Part shown: piece after piece, positions 51,364 to 60,837 of the stretch
Position numbering within the stretch: position 1 is the stretch's first letter
Layout of the letters: every line of letters begins with the position of its first letter
NCBI RefSeq assembly: GCF_008014775.2
Contig: NZ_CP144914.1
Span: forward strand, 3,596,001 to 3,660,000
Reading direction: 5' to 3'
Length of the DNA stretch: 64,000 nucleotides
Origin: Alkalicoccus halolimnae
GTDB taxonomy: Bacteria > Bacillota > Bacilli > Bacillales > Salisediminibacteriaceae
Program-made: the position numbers and the translations under genes
The notes under the pieces: generated by a model
Seen by the model: only the letters and a program-made list of their open reading frames with translations
Database searches by the model: none
Told to the model about the DNA's origin: nothing

Positions 51364-54252
51364 TCAATACATGTCTTCATGCAGGTAATCGTAAATCTGC
51401 TGATCCACACTTTCCTTCAACAGAAGGTTCATCGTGACAACCGGCAGCTCCCGGCCCTGAGCATCCGGCATCGTCGTATCTTTAATGGAGGCGCGATCAG
51501 GTTTCACCTCGCCCAAATAATAGAAGTCCCTTCCTTCATCGTCGTCTTTTTTCACGAACAGATGAAGATCGATTCCTCTCTGTTCCGCCTCGCTGATTTC
51601 AAGCACTTCTTTTGAAGAAGTCGTGCGCCTGCTTCTCGTGAACCAGTGAAACACTTCCGGATTAATAAACGTATCCCCGTAATCAATACTTGCCTCCACT
51701 TCTCCTTCTTTGTGGTATGTCACAAAGATAGGGCAGGTCCCGTGCTTCGTTTTGTATCCGTACATCGTAGACTGTTCGTCCTTATCCCAGTTCAGAAGTC
51801 GGCAGACATCTTTGCGGGAATATTTCTCCAGCCGCGTCAGCAGCTCAGCCTGGTTATAGCGGCCGCTTCGTAATTGAGCTGCACGGAGCACATCTTCGAA
51901 TAATCGGCGAAACCAGCTGTCGTTTAACAGCTTTTTTACATGAGGCGACAACTGATACCCTTCTTCGCTTATTTCAATCAGTGCATAATCTCCGTATTTC
52001 TGCTGATCTGCCCGTTTAAAGAAGCGAAGAGTCAAGACACTTTCCATCGAAGCGAGCGTCGAGGCATCCTCACGAATTCCCTTCTCCACCAGCGTTTCCT
52101 GAAAACAGCGCTTTGATAAAACACCTGCGTCCAGCAGCTTCTCCAACAAATAAACTTCGTGGATCCGTTTCCCGGAAAGAAGTTCCTGTGTGACCATCGT
52201 TAACACCTGTGCATGAGCCGCGCTCAGGCCCGGCTTTTCCTCTTTAACGGCTGCCAGGAAAGCATCGTAATGGTCTTTCTTTCTTCCAATTACGACCGGA
52301 TCAATCGAATGATGCTCATAGAAATCAGCCAGCATCGGGATGCGCCCGATTCTATTTTTCAAATCGACATAAGCATCCTTCAAAAGCTTCATATCCGTTA
52401 ACCTGGCTGCGTTGATGGAGTCATACACGCGCTCTTTCGCTACGGCTTCAAAATTAATCGTGGACGTGCCTTTAATATAGCTTTTGTCTATCATCTTCCG
52501 GCGGATGGAGTCTTTGTTCTGCGAACGGTCTCCTGACAGAGCTACCGGGATCAAATAGTTATTTTTATAATTCGCAATAAAATCGATGACAGTAACAAAT
52601 TCTTTGGAATCATGCTTTCTTAAGCCCCGTCCGAGCTGCTGGATGAAAACAATGCTCGATTCAGTCTGCCTCAGCATAACAACCTGATTGATACTCGGTA
52701 TATCAATGCCTTCGTTAAAGATATCCACGGTAATAAGGTAATCAAGCTGCCCCTGTTCGAGCCGATTAACTTCAATCATCCGCTTTTCCTGGGAATCTTC
52801 TCCCGTAAGTGCACAGGTACGAAACCCGTGGGTATTCAGTTCGTCTGAGAGAAGGCGGGCCTCTCTTTTCGAGCTGCAGAATATGAGCCCGCGCACCTGG
52901 TCTCCGGAAAAGCCATAGTAGTGAAGCTTCTCGAGAATGCGTTCCACTCGTTCGTCCGAAGTTAACAATTGAAACGTCTCCACTTCCTGTTTACGGCCTG
53001 CTACTTCTATATCGGTGACGCCAAAGTAATGAAAAGGAGTCAGCATCTTTTCTTCCAATGCTTCCTGGAGCCTGATTTCATAAGCGACGTTGTAATCGAA
53101 AAGCTGAAATAAATCGTAACCGTCCGAGCGTTCGGGAGTAGCCGTCATGCCCAGTAAAAAAGCAGGGTCAAAATAATCGATAAGCCGTTGATACGTCGAA
53201 GCTCCGGCCCGGTGACTTTCATCAATCAGCACGTAATCAAAAGAATCTCTGTCGAACGTACGCAGCACCTCAGGTTTCGACATCGTCTGGATCGTGGCAA
53301 ACAAATATTTTGCGTCTGTGGAGCGGCTAGATCCTGACAAAATACCAAAATCTTTATCGTCTCCTCCAAGAATCCGCTTGAAGTCTTCTTTTGCTTTTTG
53401 AAGAATCTGCTCCCGGTGCACAACGAAAAGCATCTTTTCCGGACCGTATTTCCGCACGTCAAAAGCAGCTAAATAGGTTTTCCCGGTCCCTGTCGCAGAA
53501 ACGACAAGTGCCCGGTTCTCCTCCTTAAGGCGGACTTGTTCAATCCCGTGCAGCGCAGCCTGCTGCATCTGATTCGGTTCGACCCGCAGGGCTGCTTCCA
53601 TCCGGTTCGTCATGTAGTTTCCGGGCAGCTCCGCGACGCGCGGAATCACGGCTTCTTCAAAAAAACGTTCATAGTGATAAATCCAGTCCGGCGTCAAGAG
53701 CGGGGCCTTCTCCCACATCTCATGGAACTGCTCCTGGAAATGGTGAATAATTTCTCCGTTCTCATGTGAATTCAGTTTCACGTTCCATTCATAGTTCACC
53801 TTTAAGGCACTGGAGGTTAAATTGGAGCTACCGACGATCAGGGAGTAATAATGATCATGCTGAAAGATATATCCTTTCGAATGAAAGCCTTCGATATCCG
53901 CAATTCTCACTTCGACATTTTTTAACTTCAGCAGCTCTTTAAAAACCTTTGGATGATTAAAATTTTGATAAGTGGACGTGAGGATCTTTCCTTCGATGCC
54001 CTTTTCATGAAGGTCGAGCAGGTGGGATTTGAGCGTTGCCAGCCCGCTTTCTGTAATAAATGCGACCGAGAACAAAAAAGTCCGGCACGCTTTCAATTCG
54101 TCCGTTAACGACGTTAATACATCCTGCCTTTTATGTACCTGGTTCACGAGGAGCTCCGGCTTGAATCGGCTGAATTCAGAGTGCTGTCTATTGATAAATC
54201 CTTTTTCCAGCGAATGCTGTAATTGTCCGAGCAGGTCTTCGATTTCCGCCAC
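51364..54252 (-). CDS. PLD-like nuclease - DEAD/DEAH helicase - DUF3427 protein
   Basis: 962 residues. N-terminal phospholipase D-like domain with one HKD-type motif (GFHSKGYIFQHDHYYSLIVGSSNLTSSAL, about 125-150), then a superfamily 2 helicase: motif I VVSATGTGKT (about 250), motif II DESH, motif III GMTATPERSDG, motif VI QQLGRGLRKHDSKE (about 540). The C-terminal third is DUF3427 (GTCPIFVTYHKEGEVEASIDYGDTF, EVKPDRASIKDTTMPDAQGRELPVV). DNA- or RNA-processing enzyme; such proteins are patchily distributed and suspected in phage defence or repair. The start is uncertain: GTG 54252 touches its AGGGAG site. Confidence 0.9.
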   Translation of the reverse strand: MAEIEDLLGQLQHSLEKGFINRQHSEFSRFKPELLVNQVHKRQDVLTSLTDELKACRTFLFSVAFITESGLATLKSHLLDLHEKGIEGKILTSTYQNFNHPKVFKELLKLKNVEVRIADIEGFHSKGYIFQHDHYYSLIVGSSNLTSSALKVNYEWNVKLNSHENGEIIHHFQEQFHEMWEKAPLLTPDWIYHYERFFEEAVIPRVAELPGNYMTNRMEAALRVEPNQMQQAALHGIEQVRLKEENRALVVSATGTGKTYLAAFDVRKYGPEKMLFVVHREQILQKAKEDFKRILGGDDKDFGILSGSSRSTDAKYLFATIQTMSKPEVLRTFDRDSFDYVLIDESHRAGASTYQRLIDYFDPAFLLGMTATPERSDGYDLFQLFDYNVAYEIRLQEALEEKMLTPFHYFGVTDIEVAGRKQEVETFQLLTSDERVERILEKLHYYGFSGDQVRGLIFCSSKREARLLSDELNTHGFRTCALTGEDSQEKRMIEVNRLEQGQLDYLITVDIFNEGIDIPSINQVVMLRQTESSIVFIQQLGRGLRKHDSKEFVTVIDFIANYKNNYLIPVALSGDRSQNKDSIRRKMIDKSYIKGTSTINFEAVAKERVYDSINAARLTDMKLLKDAYVDLKNRIGRIPMLADFYEHHSIDPVVIGRKKDHYDAFLAAVKEEKPGLSAAHAQVLTMVTQELLSGKRIHEVYLLEKLLDAGVLSKRCFQETLVEKGIREDASTLASMESVLTLRFFKRADQQKYGDYALIEISEEGYQLSPHVKKLLNDSWFRRLFEDVLRAAQLRSGRYNQAELLTRLEKYSRKDVCRLLNWDKDEQSTMYGYKTKHGTCPIFVTYHKEGEVEASIDYGDTFINPEVFHWFTRSRRTTSSKEVLEISEAEQRGIDLHLFVKKDDDEGRDFYYLGEVKPDRASIKDTTMPDAQGRELPVVTMNLLLKESVDQQIYDYLHEDMY

Positions 54253-54319
54253 CTCCCTAACTTCAATATGGAAAGAGCTATCTCTTCATTATTGTATATT
54301 TAACTAGAGATAGTTCGTA

Positions 54320-54333
54320 ACAAACATGTTTGT
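54320..54333. promoter_or_regulatory. Perfect palindrome upstream of the PLD-helicase gene
   Basis: ACAAACATGTTTGT, 68 bases before the start codon. A possible minus-strand promoter (TTACGA, 16 bp, TATACA at 54293-54298) begins beside it, so it may be an operator. It does not have LexA spacing. Confidence 0.4.
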
Positions 54334-54490
54334 ACTCTGTTATGTAACTATATATAATCGTATCTAGATATGTTGAAAACAAGATTTTACAGAAGGTACT
54401 TCCTCATCCTAATAATAACTAAAAGTTATGTTTCATATAAAAGATACTGTTTTTTGGTCATGTCCAAACTGAGTTAATGATTTCCACTAC

Positions 54491-54598
54491 AGGCGGACGC
54501 TTTCCGTGGGGCTTGTCTTCAACTAATTCTGCCTCCGCCACGCTCCATCAGAATGGATTTTCAGACGGCGCTGATGCCACAGGAGTCGCCACCTTCTG
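54491..54598 (+). repeat. Dispersed intergenic element, copy R10 (type 2)
   Basis: GGCGGACGCTTTCCGTGGGGC and CCACAGGAGTCGCCACC form the outer stem; inner hairpin ATTCTG / CAGAAT lies between CAACTA and GGATTTTCAGAC. Confidence 0.8.
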
Positions 54599-54730
54599 TT
54601 TCAATCATCACTCTTTTTTTCAGAAATATATTTTACTGTATTCTAGAAAAGAACTTTTCGGTAAGGAGATCCTTCTGCGATTCCTATCAAAAAAGCTGTT
54701 GACCATTTTTTATTTGCAAAAAGCCTGATG

Positions 54731-54865
54731 CGAATCCGGAGGTGGCGACTCCGGGAGGGTTTGAGGACTAGTCGAAGATCCATTTCATACGATCCGTAGG
54801 AGGAAGAAATTAGCTGAAACCGGCCCATCTGGAAAGTGATCATCGGCAGGCGAAAGCAGCCGCCC
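54731..54865 (-). repeat. Dispersed intergenic element, copy R11 (hybrid of types 1 and 2)
   Basis: On the minus strand: GGCCGGTTTCAGCTAATTTC ... GAAATGGATCTTCGAC and CCGGAGTCGCCACC. Inner arms ATTTC / GAAAT. It is inverted relative to R10, 130 bp away. Confidence 0.8.
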
Positions 54866-54960
54866 TGTATTTCTATGTAAGCAACCACACTTTGTTTACA
54901 GTCTGCAGATAGTAACTTATTAAATTAATTCCTATACATACACGCTGAGGAGAGAAAGTG

Positions 54961-55749
54961 ATGATAAATAGATCTTCCTGTTTTATTATACCATTTATTG
55001 TATTATACGTTCTATTGAGCAGCGGGTGCAGCGCTTCTGAATCAAAAGAAAATGAAGAGGCGGAAATAACGGTAGCTGCTGCTTCCAGTTTATCGCCGGC
55101 CTTCACCGAATTAGGTCCGTTATTTGAAGAGGAAAGCGGGACAGCCATCACCTTTTCCTTCGGTTCGACAGGGCAGTTAACCGAACAAATCGAAAATGGC
55201 GCGCCTTTTGACGTTTTCGCCTCTGCAGATATAGCAGCCGTGGATCAGTTACGGGAAAATGAGTTAATCGTTCCTGACACGCAGACAACTTATGCTTTTG
55301 GGAGGATTGGTCTTTCCACTCTGCCTGAGACGACAGAGACCGTGGAGACACTGGAAGATTTATTAAAGCCGGAAGTAAAAAAGATCGCGATTGCCAATCC
55401 TGATCATGCTCCCTATGGTAAAGCATCCAAACAGGCTCTTGAGAATGAGGGGTTATGGGAGGAGCTTGAGGAAAAAATCATTTATGGCCGGAATATTACC
55501 GACACTCTTTCTTTTATTGAAACTGGAAACGCAGAAGCAGGAATTATTGCTCTCTCCCTTTATGATGAAGAAGAATTGAACTTCCATATGATTGATGAGG
55601 ATCTGCATGCCCCGCTTGAGAAGTCCATTGCCGTCATCGAGGACACTAGCGAAGAAGAAGCTGCGAAAGCTTTTATCGACTTTATCCAGGGCCCGACAGC
55701 AAGACCCATTATGGAAAGTCATGGATTTACCGTTCCGGAGGGGGATTAA
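54961..55749 (+). CDS. modA: Molybdate ABC transporter substrate-binding lipoprotein
   Basis: 262 residues. Lipoprotein signal with lipobox ending LLSSGCS (Cys about residue 23), then the ModA-type binding domain: TVAAASSLSPAFTELGPLFEEESG, TFSFGSTGQLTEQIENGAPFDVFASAD, GKASKQALENEGLWEEL. Captures molybdate (or tungstate) outside the membrane. ATG 54961 is taken with GAGGAGAG upstream; GTG at 54958 is too near it. First of three genes. Confidence 0.95.
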   Translation: MINRSSCFIIPFIVLYVLLSSGCSASESKENEEAEITVAAASSLSPAFTELGPLFEEESGTAITFSFGSTGQLTEQIENGAPFDVFASADIAAVDQLRENELIVPDTQTTYAFGRIGLSTLPETTETVETLEDLLKPEVKKIAIANPDHAPYGKASKQALENEGLWEELEEKIIYGRNITDTLSFIETGNAEAGIIALSLYDEEELNFHMIDEDLHAPLEKSIAVIEDTSEEEAAKAFIDFIQGPTARPIMESHGFTVPEGD

Positions 55750-56430
55750 ATGTTTGACGAAGTTAATTTGTTCCCGCTCTTTTTATCGTTAAGAGTTGCT
55801 CTGACAGCAACTCTATTTGCTTTTATCATCGGCGTTCCGATTGCCTATTACCTGAATCGCTCCAAGAGTAGATCAGCAGACATCATCGACACGTTCATTA
55901 CTTTGCCGATCGTTCTGCCTCCAACCGTTCTCGGTTATTATCTGCTTGTTTTATTAGGAAGACAAAGTTCCATCGGGGCATTTTTAGAAGACAACTTTAA
56001 CATCACGATTGTTTTTACACCGACCGGGGCTGTCATAGCTGCCTTAGTCGTCTCGATTCCGTTTTTAATCAAATCAGCAAAGTCTGCCTTTGCCTGGATC
56101 GACCCGGCCTTACTGCAGGCCGCGAGAGTACTGGGCAGGTCTGAATTCAATATTTTTATTACGATTATGCTGCCTTTGGCGTGGAGAGGCATTCTGGCAG
56201 GAGTAACTCTTGCCTTTGCCAGAGCACTCGGGGATTTCGGGGCCACTCTGATGGTCGCAGGCAGCATTCCAAATGAAACGATGACTATGCCGATTGCTAT
56301 TTATGATGCCCTGCTCGCGGGTAATCAGGAACTGGCCAATATTCTCGTTATAATCATGACCGCCGTATCCGTCAGTGTGCTTTACATTATTAACCGTCTG
56401 GAAAAAAGAATGACCCGGGGGAGGGAGTAA
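55750..56430 (+). CDS. modB: Molybdate ABC transporter permease
   Basis: 226 residues, about five membrane helices, with the EAA-type loop LLQAARVLGRSEFNIFITIMLPLAWRGI (about 120-145) that contacts ModC. RVALTATLFAFIIGVPIAYYL at the start and LPIVLPPTVLGYYLL are ModB hallmarks. Its ATG follows the modA stop with no gap, with GGAGGGGGATTAA as ribosome site, indicating coupling. Confidence 0.95.
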   Translation: MFDEVNLFPLFLSLRVALTATLFAFIIGVPIAYYLNRSKSRSADIIDTFITLPIVLPPTVLGYYLLVLLGRQSSIGAFLEDNFNITIVFTPTGAVIAALVVSIPFLIKSAKSAFAWIDPALLQAARVLGRSEFNIFITIMLPLAWRGILAGVTLAFARALGDFGATLMVAGSIPNETMTMPIAIYDALLAGNQELANILVIIMTAVSVSVLYIINRLEKRMTRGRE

Positions 56431-56434
56431 TGCC

Positions 56435-57511
56435 ATGTTAAAAGTCGACATAACTAAAACGTTAAAACACTTTCAATTAACGACCAGCTTCACAGCGGAA
56501 GCAGGAATTACTGGTATTATCGGCCCTTCCGGCTGCGGAAAAAGCGTGACGCTGCAAAGTCTTGCCGGCCTGCAAACGCCCGACTCCGGGGAGATCTCTT
56601 TAAATAACCGCCCTCTATTTCACTCTGAACACGGTATCCATGTTAAGTCCAAAGACCGGAATATCGGCTACGTTTTTCAAAATTATGCCCTTTTCCCGCA
56701 TTTAACGGTGGAAAAAAACATTGAATACGGTCTGAAGGGCAGATCCTCCCTGGAGAAAAAGCAGAAGGTTTCCAGCTTGATCAAAAAGGTCCAGCTTACA
56801 GGATATGAAAACCACTATCCGAATCAGCTTTCCGGAGGACAGCAGCAGCGGGTTGCCCTTGCGCGGACACTCGTAACCGAGCCGGATCTGCTTTTACTGG
56901 ACGAACCATTCTCTGCTCTGGATCATCACGTTAAACATATTCTCGAGCAGGAGCTGGTCAGTATTCTGCAGGAGAATTATTCCGGCATTGTCCTGCTCGT
57001 GACACACAACATGGAAGAAGCCTACAGGCTGTGTGATCAATTGATTCTTTACGATAAAGGACAGATTATTCAATCAGGAAAAAAAGAGGATGTTTTTCAA
57101 AAGCCGGAAAATACAGCTGCAGCAAGAGTCATCGGCTGTAAAAACATCCTGCCTGTCGATTCCATCACAAAAACGAACGGCTATATAACATGCCGGATGG
57201 AAGGGCTGAATGTAAAAGTGCCCAGCCGGCACGTTTCGGATAACACTACCCATATCGGCATTTATTCCGAAAATATTGCTTTCACCAAAGAAAAAGAGGA
57301 TGCTGACAACACGTATTCTTTCACAATAAATAACGTCGTTAAGGGGATTCATCAAACGGATATCAATCTACGTCTGGAAAACGAAATTGACATTATTGCT
57401 TCTGTACTGAATAACGAAGTAGACGCTGTATGGCATGGTGAAGCCAAAGTGGAACTGCCTATGAGTCAATTGTTTCTATTAAAAACAACAAGCTCCTCTC
57501 CCCAGGGGTAA
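56435..57511 (+). CDS. modC: Molybdate ABC transporter ATP-binding protein
   Basis: 358 residues. Walker A IIGPSGCGKSVTLQSL (about 30), Q-loop VFQNYALFPHLTV, signature LSGGQQQRVALAR, Walker B LLLLDEPFSALD, and a switch histidine in LLVTHNMEEA. A C-terminal MOP/TOBE-like region (about 290-350) fits molybdate sensing. ATG 56435 follows GGGGGAGGGAGTAATGCC. No molybdenum-cofactor gene or Moco riboswitch is in the window. The final gene of modABC; no clear terminator was found after it. Confidence 0.95.
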   Translation: MLKVDITKTLKHFQLTTSFTAEAGITGIIGPSGCGKSVTLQSLAGLQTPDSGEISLNNRPLFHSEHGIHVKSKDRNIGYVFQNYALFPHLTVEKNIEYGLKGRSSLEKKQKVSSLIKKVQLTGYENHYPNQLSGGQQQRVALARTLVTEPDLLLLDEPFSALDHHVKHILEQELVSILQENYSGIVLLVTHNMEEAYRLCDQLILYDKGQIIQSGKKEDVFQKPENTAAARVIGCKNILPVDSITKTNGYITCRMEGLNVKVPSRHVSDNTTHIGIYSENIAFTKEKEDADNTYSFTINNVVKGIHQTDINLRLENEIDIIASVLNNEVDAVWHGEAKVELPMSQLFLLKTTSSSPQG

Positions 57512-57597
57512 AGAAAAGACGATAGAGAGACAGTCAGCTCCTTGAAATAAAAAGTTTCTCGTTTTTTAAAGAACGTTTTTTCGAAACGGCGCTTCCT

Positions 57598-58077
57598 CTA
57601 CTTATGATAAGGCTCTCCCTTCATAATCCGGAACGCCCGGTACACCTGCTCGACGAGGATCAGCTTCATGAGCTGGTGCGGGAAAGTCATCTTCGAAAAA
57701 GAGATTGTATCGTTGGCACGGGTAAGGACGGAACCGCTCAGTCCGTTGGAGCCGCCGATGATAAAAGCAATCTGGCTTTTGCCGTGGATCGACAGTTTAT
57801 CAAGTTCGGAAGCGAACTGTTCCGAAGTACGCTGCTTCCCGCCGAGGTCAAGCGCAATCACATGCTGCGTCTCTTTGACCTTAGAGAGAACGCGTGCTCC
57901 TTCCTTCTCTTTCACCTGCTCCACTTCTTTTTCACTCATGTTCTCCGGAGCCTGTTCGTCGGGCACTTCGATCAGACTGAGTCTGCAGTAGCTCTGGAGG
58001 CGCTTTTCAAACTCTGCAATGCCCTGCTTTAAATACTTCTCTTTCAGCTTACCGACGCATATAATGGTGATCTGCAA
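57598..58077 (-). CDS. rlmH: 23S rRNA pseudouridine-1915 N3-methyltransferase
   Basis: 159 residues, SPOUT fold. Methylates pseudouridine 1915 of helix 69 in assembled ribosomes. Typical RlmH motifs: [24 protein letters not shown] at the start, [11 protein letters not shown] (SAM knot) and [35 protein letters not shown] at the end. In B. subtilis the gene lies near the replication origin, which fits the parS sites in this window. Confidence 0.98.
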   Translation of the reverse strand: MQITIICVGKLKEKYLKQGIAEFEKRLQSYCRLSLIEVPDEQAPENMSEKEVEQVKEKEGARVLSKVKETQHVIALDLGGKQRTSEQFASELDKLSIHGKSQIAFIIGGSNGLSGSVLTRANDTISFSKMTFPHQLMKLILVEQVYRAFRIMKGEPYHK

Positions 58078-58629
58078 AAGTCATTCCTCCGTCTTTACGT
58101 TTTTCCCAAGTTTATCATAAAAATAGATCTCTCTACGATCGCTTCCTGCCTTTGCCGATATGTAGTACAGCAGAGGTTGATCAACCTTACACGCTCCAGC
58201 GGGGCCTCTGCGAGAACTTTTTCTGATGCTTTATTTTCTCCTGGAAGAACGCTTCCCGTTCCTTCTCCCGACTGCCTCGCCAGGCTTCGGCTCTTCCTTT
58301 TCAAAGGCAGGAGGTTGCTCTTACATGATATGCCGCATAGCTGCCGGAACACTAATCATTCTCTGCTTTACCGCCTCAGCAGCTTCTCCCCCCGAGCGGA
58401 CGCTGTGACGCATTCCGTTACACCTGTTAATTTTTCCGGAGGGGACCTTCGACTTAACCTGCCATAAACACTGTCTGAACAAGTGTTATCATTCTTTCCT
58501 TCACTCTCCCCATTCTCATAACGGCGTTATAACACACCGTGCGGACCCCTTCCCTTTCTTTCAACTGGATATTGCTGTATATTGTACTTTAAAGTATGTA
58601 ATTGGACGCTATTTACTGGGGGAATGAAT
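58078..58629. other. Intergenic region without recognised gene
   Basis: No open frame with a ribosome site. It contains the perfect palindrome TACTTTAAAGTA at 58585-58596, 34 bases before the penicillin-binding protein start, possibly part of its promoter or operator. Confidence 0.35.
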
Positions 58630-60660
58630 ATGAAAAGAAAAGTTACCGGCTTGCTGCTCATCTCAGCTGCGGGTCTTGCAGCCTGTTCAAATGAAGATCC
58701 GGCCGATCCGGAAGACACGCTTGATGCGTATCTCGAATCTTGGAACAGCGGCTCCTATGAAGAGATGCCGAACTATCTGACTGCTTCTTCCGAGCAGGAA
58801 ATCAACAGTTTTGACTGGGATTTTGCCGAAAGATACAGCGATATTTATGAAGCACTTTCGGTCACAATTGAAGACATTACATATGAAGCACGCGACTTTG
58901 AAGAGGAAGACATCAACCTGGAAGAGCTCGAGGAAATCAGCTACCCCGTCACTGTAGATATGGAGACAGCTGCAGGCTCCCTTTCCTATGAAACGGAAGT
59001 CGAACTTGAAAAAATAGTGGATGAAGAAGAAGATACAGAAGAATGGCAGACCACCTGGCAGCCGCAGCACCTTATGGCCGGCCTGGAAGAACCCGACGAA
59101 CAAGTTGCCATTGAAAGGGAAGAACCGGTGCGGGGAGAAATATTCGACCGCACCGGGGAACCGCTCGCTGTGAATGGTGAAATCGCGCGCGTCGCTGTCG
59201 TTCCTGAAGCAGCAGAGGACACAGAAGAAGCAGCTGCCGAAGTCGCTTCTGTGCTTGATCTTAACGAAGAACAGACAATCGAAGCCGCTTCCGCCTACCC
59301 GGATAACCCCGACTGGGCCGCTCCCGTGCAGGATCTCCCGACCGGCGATGAGCGGATTGACGAACTGCTCGAAATAAGCGGTGTTTCGGTCAGTACTGTC
59401 GAAGGGCGCGAGTACCCTTACGGTGAGGTGAGCGGTGCCCTTATCGGCTATATTGGAGCTATGACGGCCGAAGAACTTGAAGAAGTGGATGAAGGCTACA
59501 GCAGCACATCCGCTCTCGGTAAAAGCGGAGTAGAGCTTATTAAAGAAGAAGAGCTCCGCGGCACTACAGGAGTCGAGATTGCCATTCAAAATGAGGCAGG
59601 AGAAACGCGTCGCATCGTCCAGTCGGTTGAGGCCGAGGCAGGGACCGATGTTACGCTCACAATCGATATCGATATGCAGCAGGAGATGGCAGAAATAATA
59701 GGAGAAGACTCCGGAACCGGTGTTGTCATGAACCCGCAGAACGGAGAAACACTTGTGCTCGCGAGTGAACCATCGGTGGATTCCAACCTCCGCTACCTCG
59801 GCCTTCCTGATCCGCGGGCTGAAGAACTGGAGACGCCTGAAATACTTACAGAACGCCGCTTTCAGCGTGCCTATTCTCCCGGATCGGTATGGAAGCCCTT
59901 CACAGCTGTAGCCGGCCTCGAAGCAGGAACGCTGGACCCCGAGGAGGCACTCGACATAGACGGTGCTCGATGGCAGCCCGATGACAGCTGGGGCGGCTAC
60001 CAGGTCACACGTGTAAATGAAGATGTGGACAGCGTGGATCTGGAGGCGGCGATGAGCTATTCGGATAATATCTATTTTGCCCGGCAGGCACTCGCCTTAG
60101 GGGCCGATGAAATGAAAAGCTGGGGAGAACGCTTCGGTATGGAAGATACTTTTCCGTTCGATTTCCCACTCCACGCCTCCCAGCTGGCTAATGAAGGATT
60201 CGATAACGAAATCCTTCTCGCTGACAGCGGCTACGGACAGGGGGAAGTAGAGCTTCCGCCGGTGCACTTGAACGCTCTTTATTCTATGTTTATCCGGGAA
60301 GGGGAGGTCGCTCAGCCGATGCTGTTTGAAGATTCAGAAAAAACGTCCTCCGGCGTCACCGATTCTGAGACAGCCGGGCTCGTCCGCGAAACGTTGATCA
60401 ATGTCGTTGAGGACGAAAACGGCACTGCTCACCGCCCGGATCCCGGGCATGGACGCTCCCTTGCCGGAAAAACCGGCACAGCAGAGCTGAAGTCCGACCA
60501 GACAGTGGAAGATGGGGAACAAATCGGCTGGTATACGAGCTTTGACTATGAACAGGAAGATTACGTAACAACGATGATGATCCAGAACGTGGAGGAGTAC
60601 GGAGGCAGCGGCTATGTCGTCGATCTTGCCAACGAATTCTGGGAAACACTCGATGAATAA
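58630..60660 (+). CDS. pbpC: Class B penicillin-binding protein with NTF2-like domain (PBP2a/PBP3 type)
   Basis: 676 residues. Lipoprotein-type signal with LLLISAAGLAACS, an NTF2-like MecR1 N-terminal domain (about 30-145), the PBP dimerisation domain (EREEPVRGEIFDRTGEPLAVNG on) and the transpeptidase with S-V-W-K (AYSPGSVWKPF), S-D-N (MSYSDNIYF) and KTGT (LAGKTGTAEL). Similar in plan to B. subtilis PbpC and staphylococcal PBP2a. Very rich in Asp/Glu, as expected for an exported protein in high salt. ATG 58630 follows GGGGGAATGAAT. The specific gene symbol is by analogy. Confidence 0.88.
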   Translation: MKRKVTGLLLISAAGLAACSNEDPADPEDTLDAYLESWNSGSYEEMPNYLTASSEQEINSFDWDFAERYSDIYEALSVTIEDITYEARDFEEEDINLEELEEISYPVTVDMETAAGSLSYETEVELEKIVDEEEDTEEWQTTWQPQHLMAGLEEPDEQVAIEREEPVRGEIFDRTGEPLAVNGEIARVAVVPEAAEDTEEAAAEVASVLDLNEEQTIEAASAYPDNPDWAAPVQDLPTGDERIDELLEISGVSVSTVEGREYPYGEVSGALIGYIGAMTAEELEEVDEGYSSTSALGKSGVELIKEEELRGTTGVEIAIQNEAGETRRIVQSVEAEAGTDVTLTIDIDMQQEMAEIIGEDSGTGVVMNPQNGETLVLASEPSVDSNLRYLGLPDPRAEELETPEILTERRFQRAYSPGSVWKPFTAVAGLEAGTLDPEEALDIDGARWQPDDSWGGYQVTRVNEDVDSVDLEAAMSYSDNIYFARQALALGADEMKSWGERFGMEDTFPFDFPLHASQLANEGFDNEILLADSGYGQGEVELPPVHLNALYSMFIREGEVAQPMLFEDSEKTSSGVTDSETAGLVRETLINVVEDENGTAHRPDPGHGRSLAGKTGTAELKSDQTVEDGEQIGWYTSFDYEQEDYVTTMMIQNVEEYGGSGYVVDLANEFWETLDE

Positions 60661-60668
60661 AGGCTGAT

Positions 60669-60705
60669 GGGCGGTCCCGCTTGAATGTCGGGCCGTCCTT
60701 TTTCA
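60669..60705 (+). terminator. Intrinsic terminator of the penicillin-binding protein gene
   Basis: GGGCGGTCCCG against CGGGCCGTCC around CTTGAATGT, then TTTTT. Confidence 0.75.
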
Positions 60706-60837
60706 TGCGCAGCTCTTAGTGGTTATTCAAAAAGCACTTCACTCAAAAGTCAGGGCTCCGCTTTTCCAGTTATTCACCGGGACCACCCCTTGTGTTAATC
60801 TAACAGGAGAGCATTTATAAGAAAGGAGGGTTCCATA

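Noticed and set aside
54301..54340. LexA box upstream of the PLD-helicase gene
   Set aside because: The palindrome ACAAACATGTTTGT has a two-base centre and lacks the CGAAC-N4-GTTCG spacing of Bacillus LexA sites.
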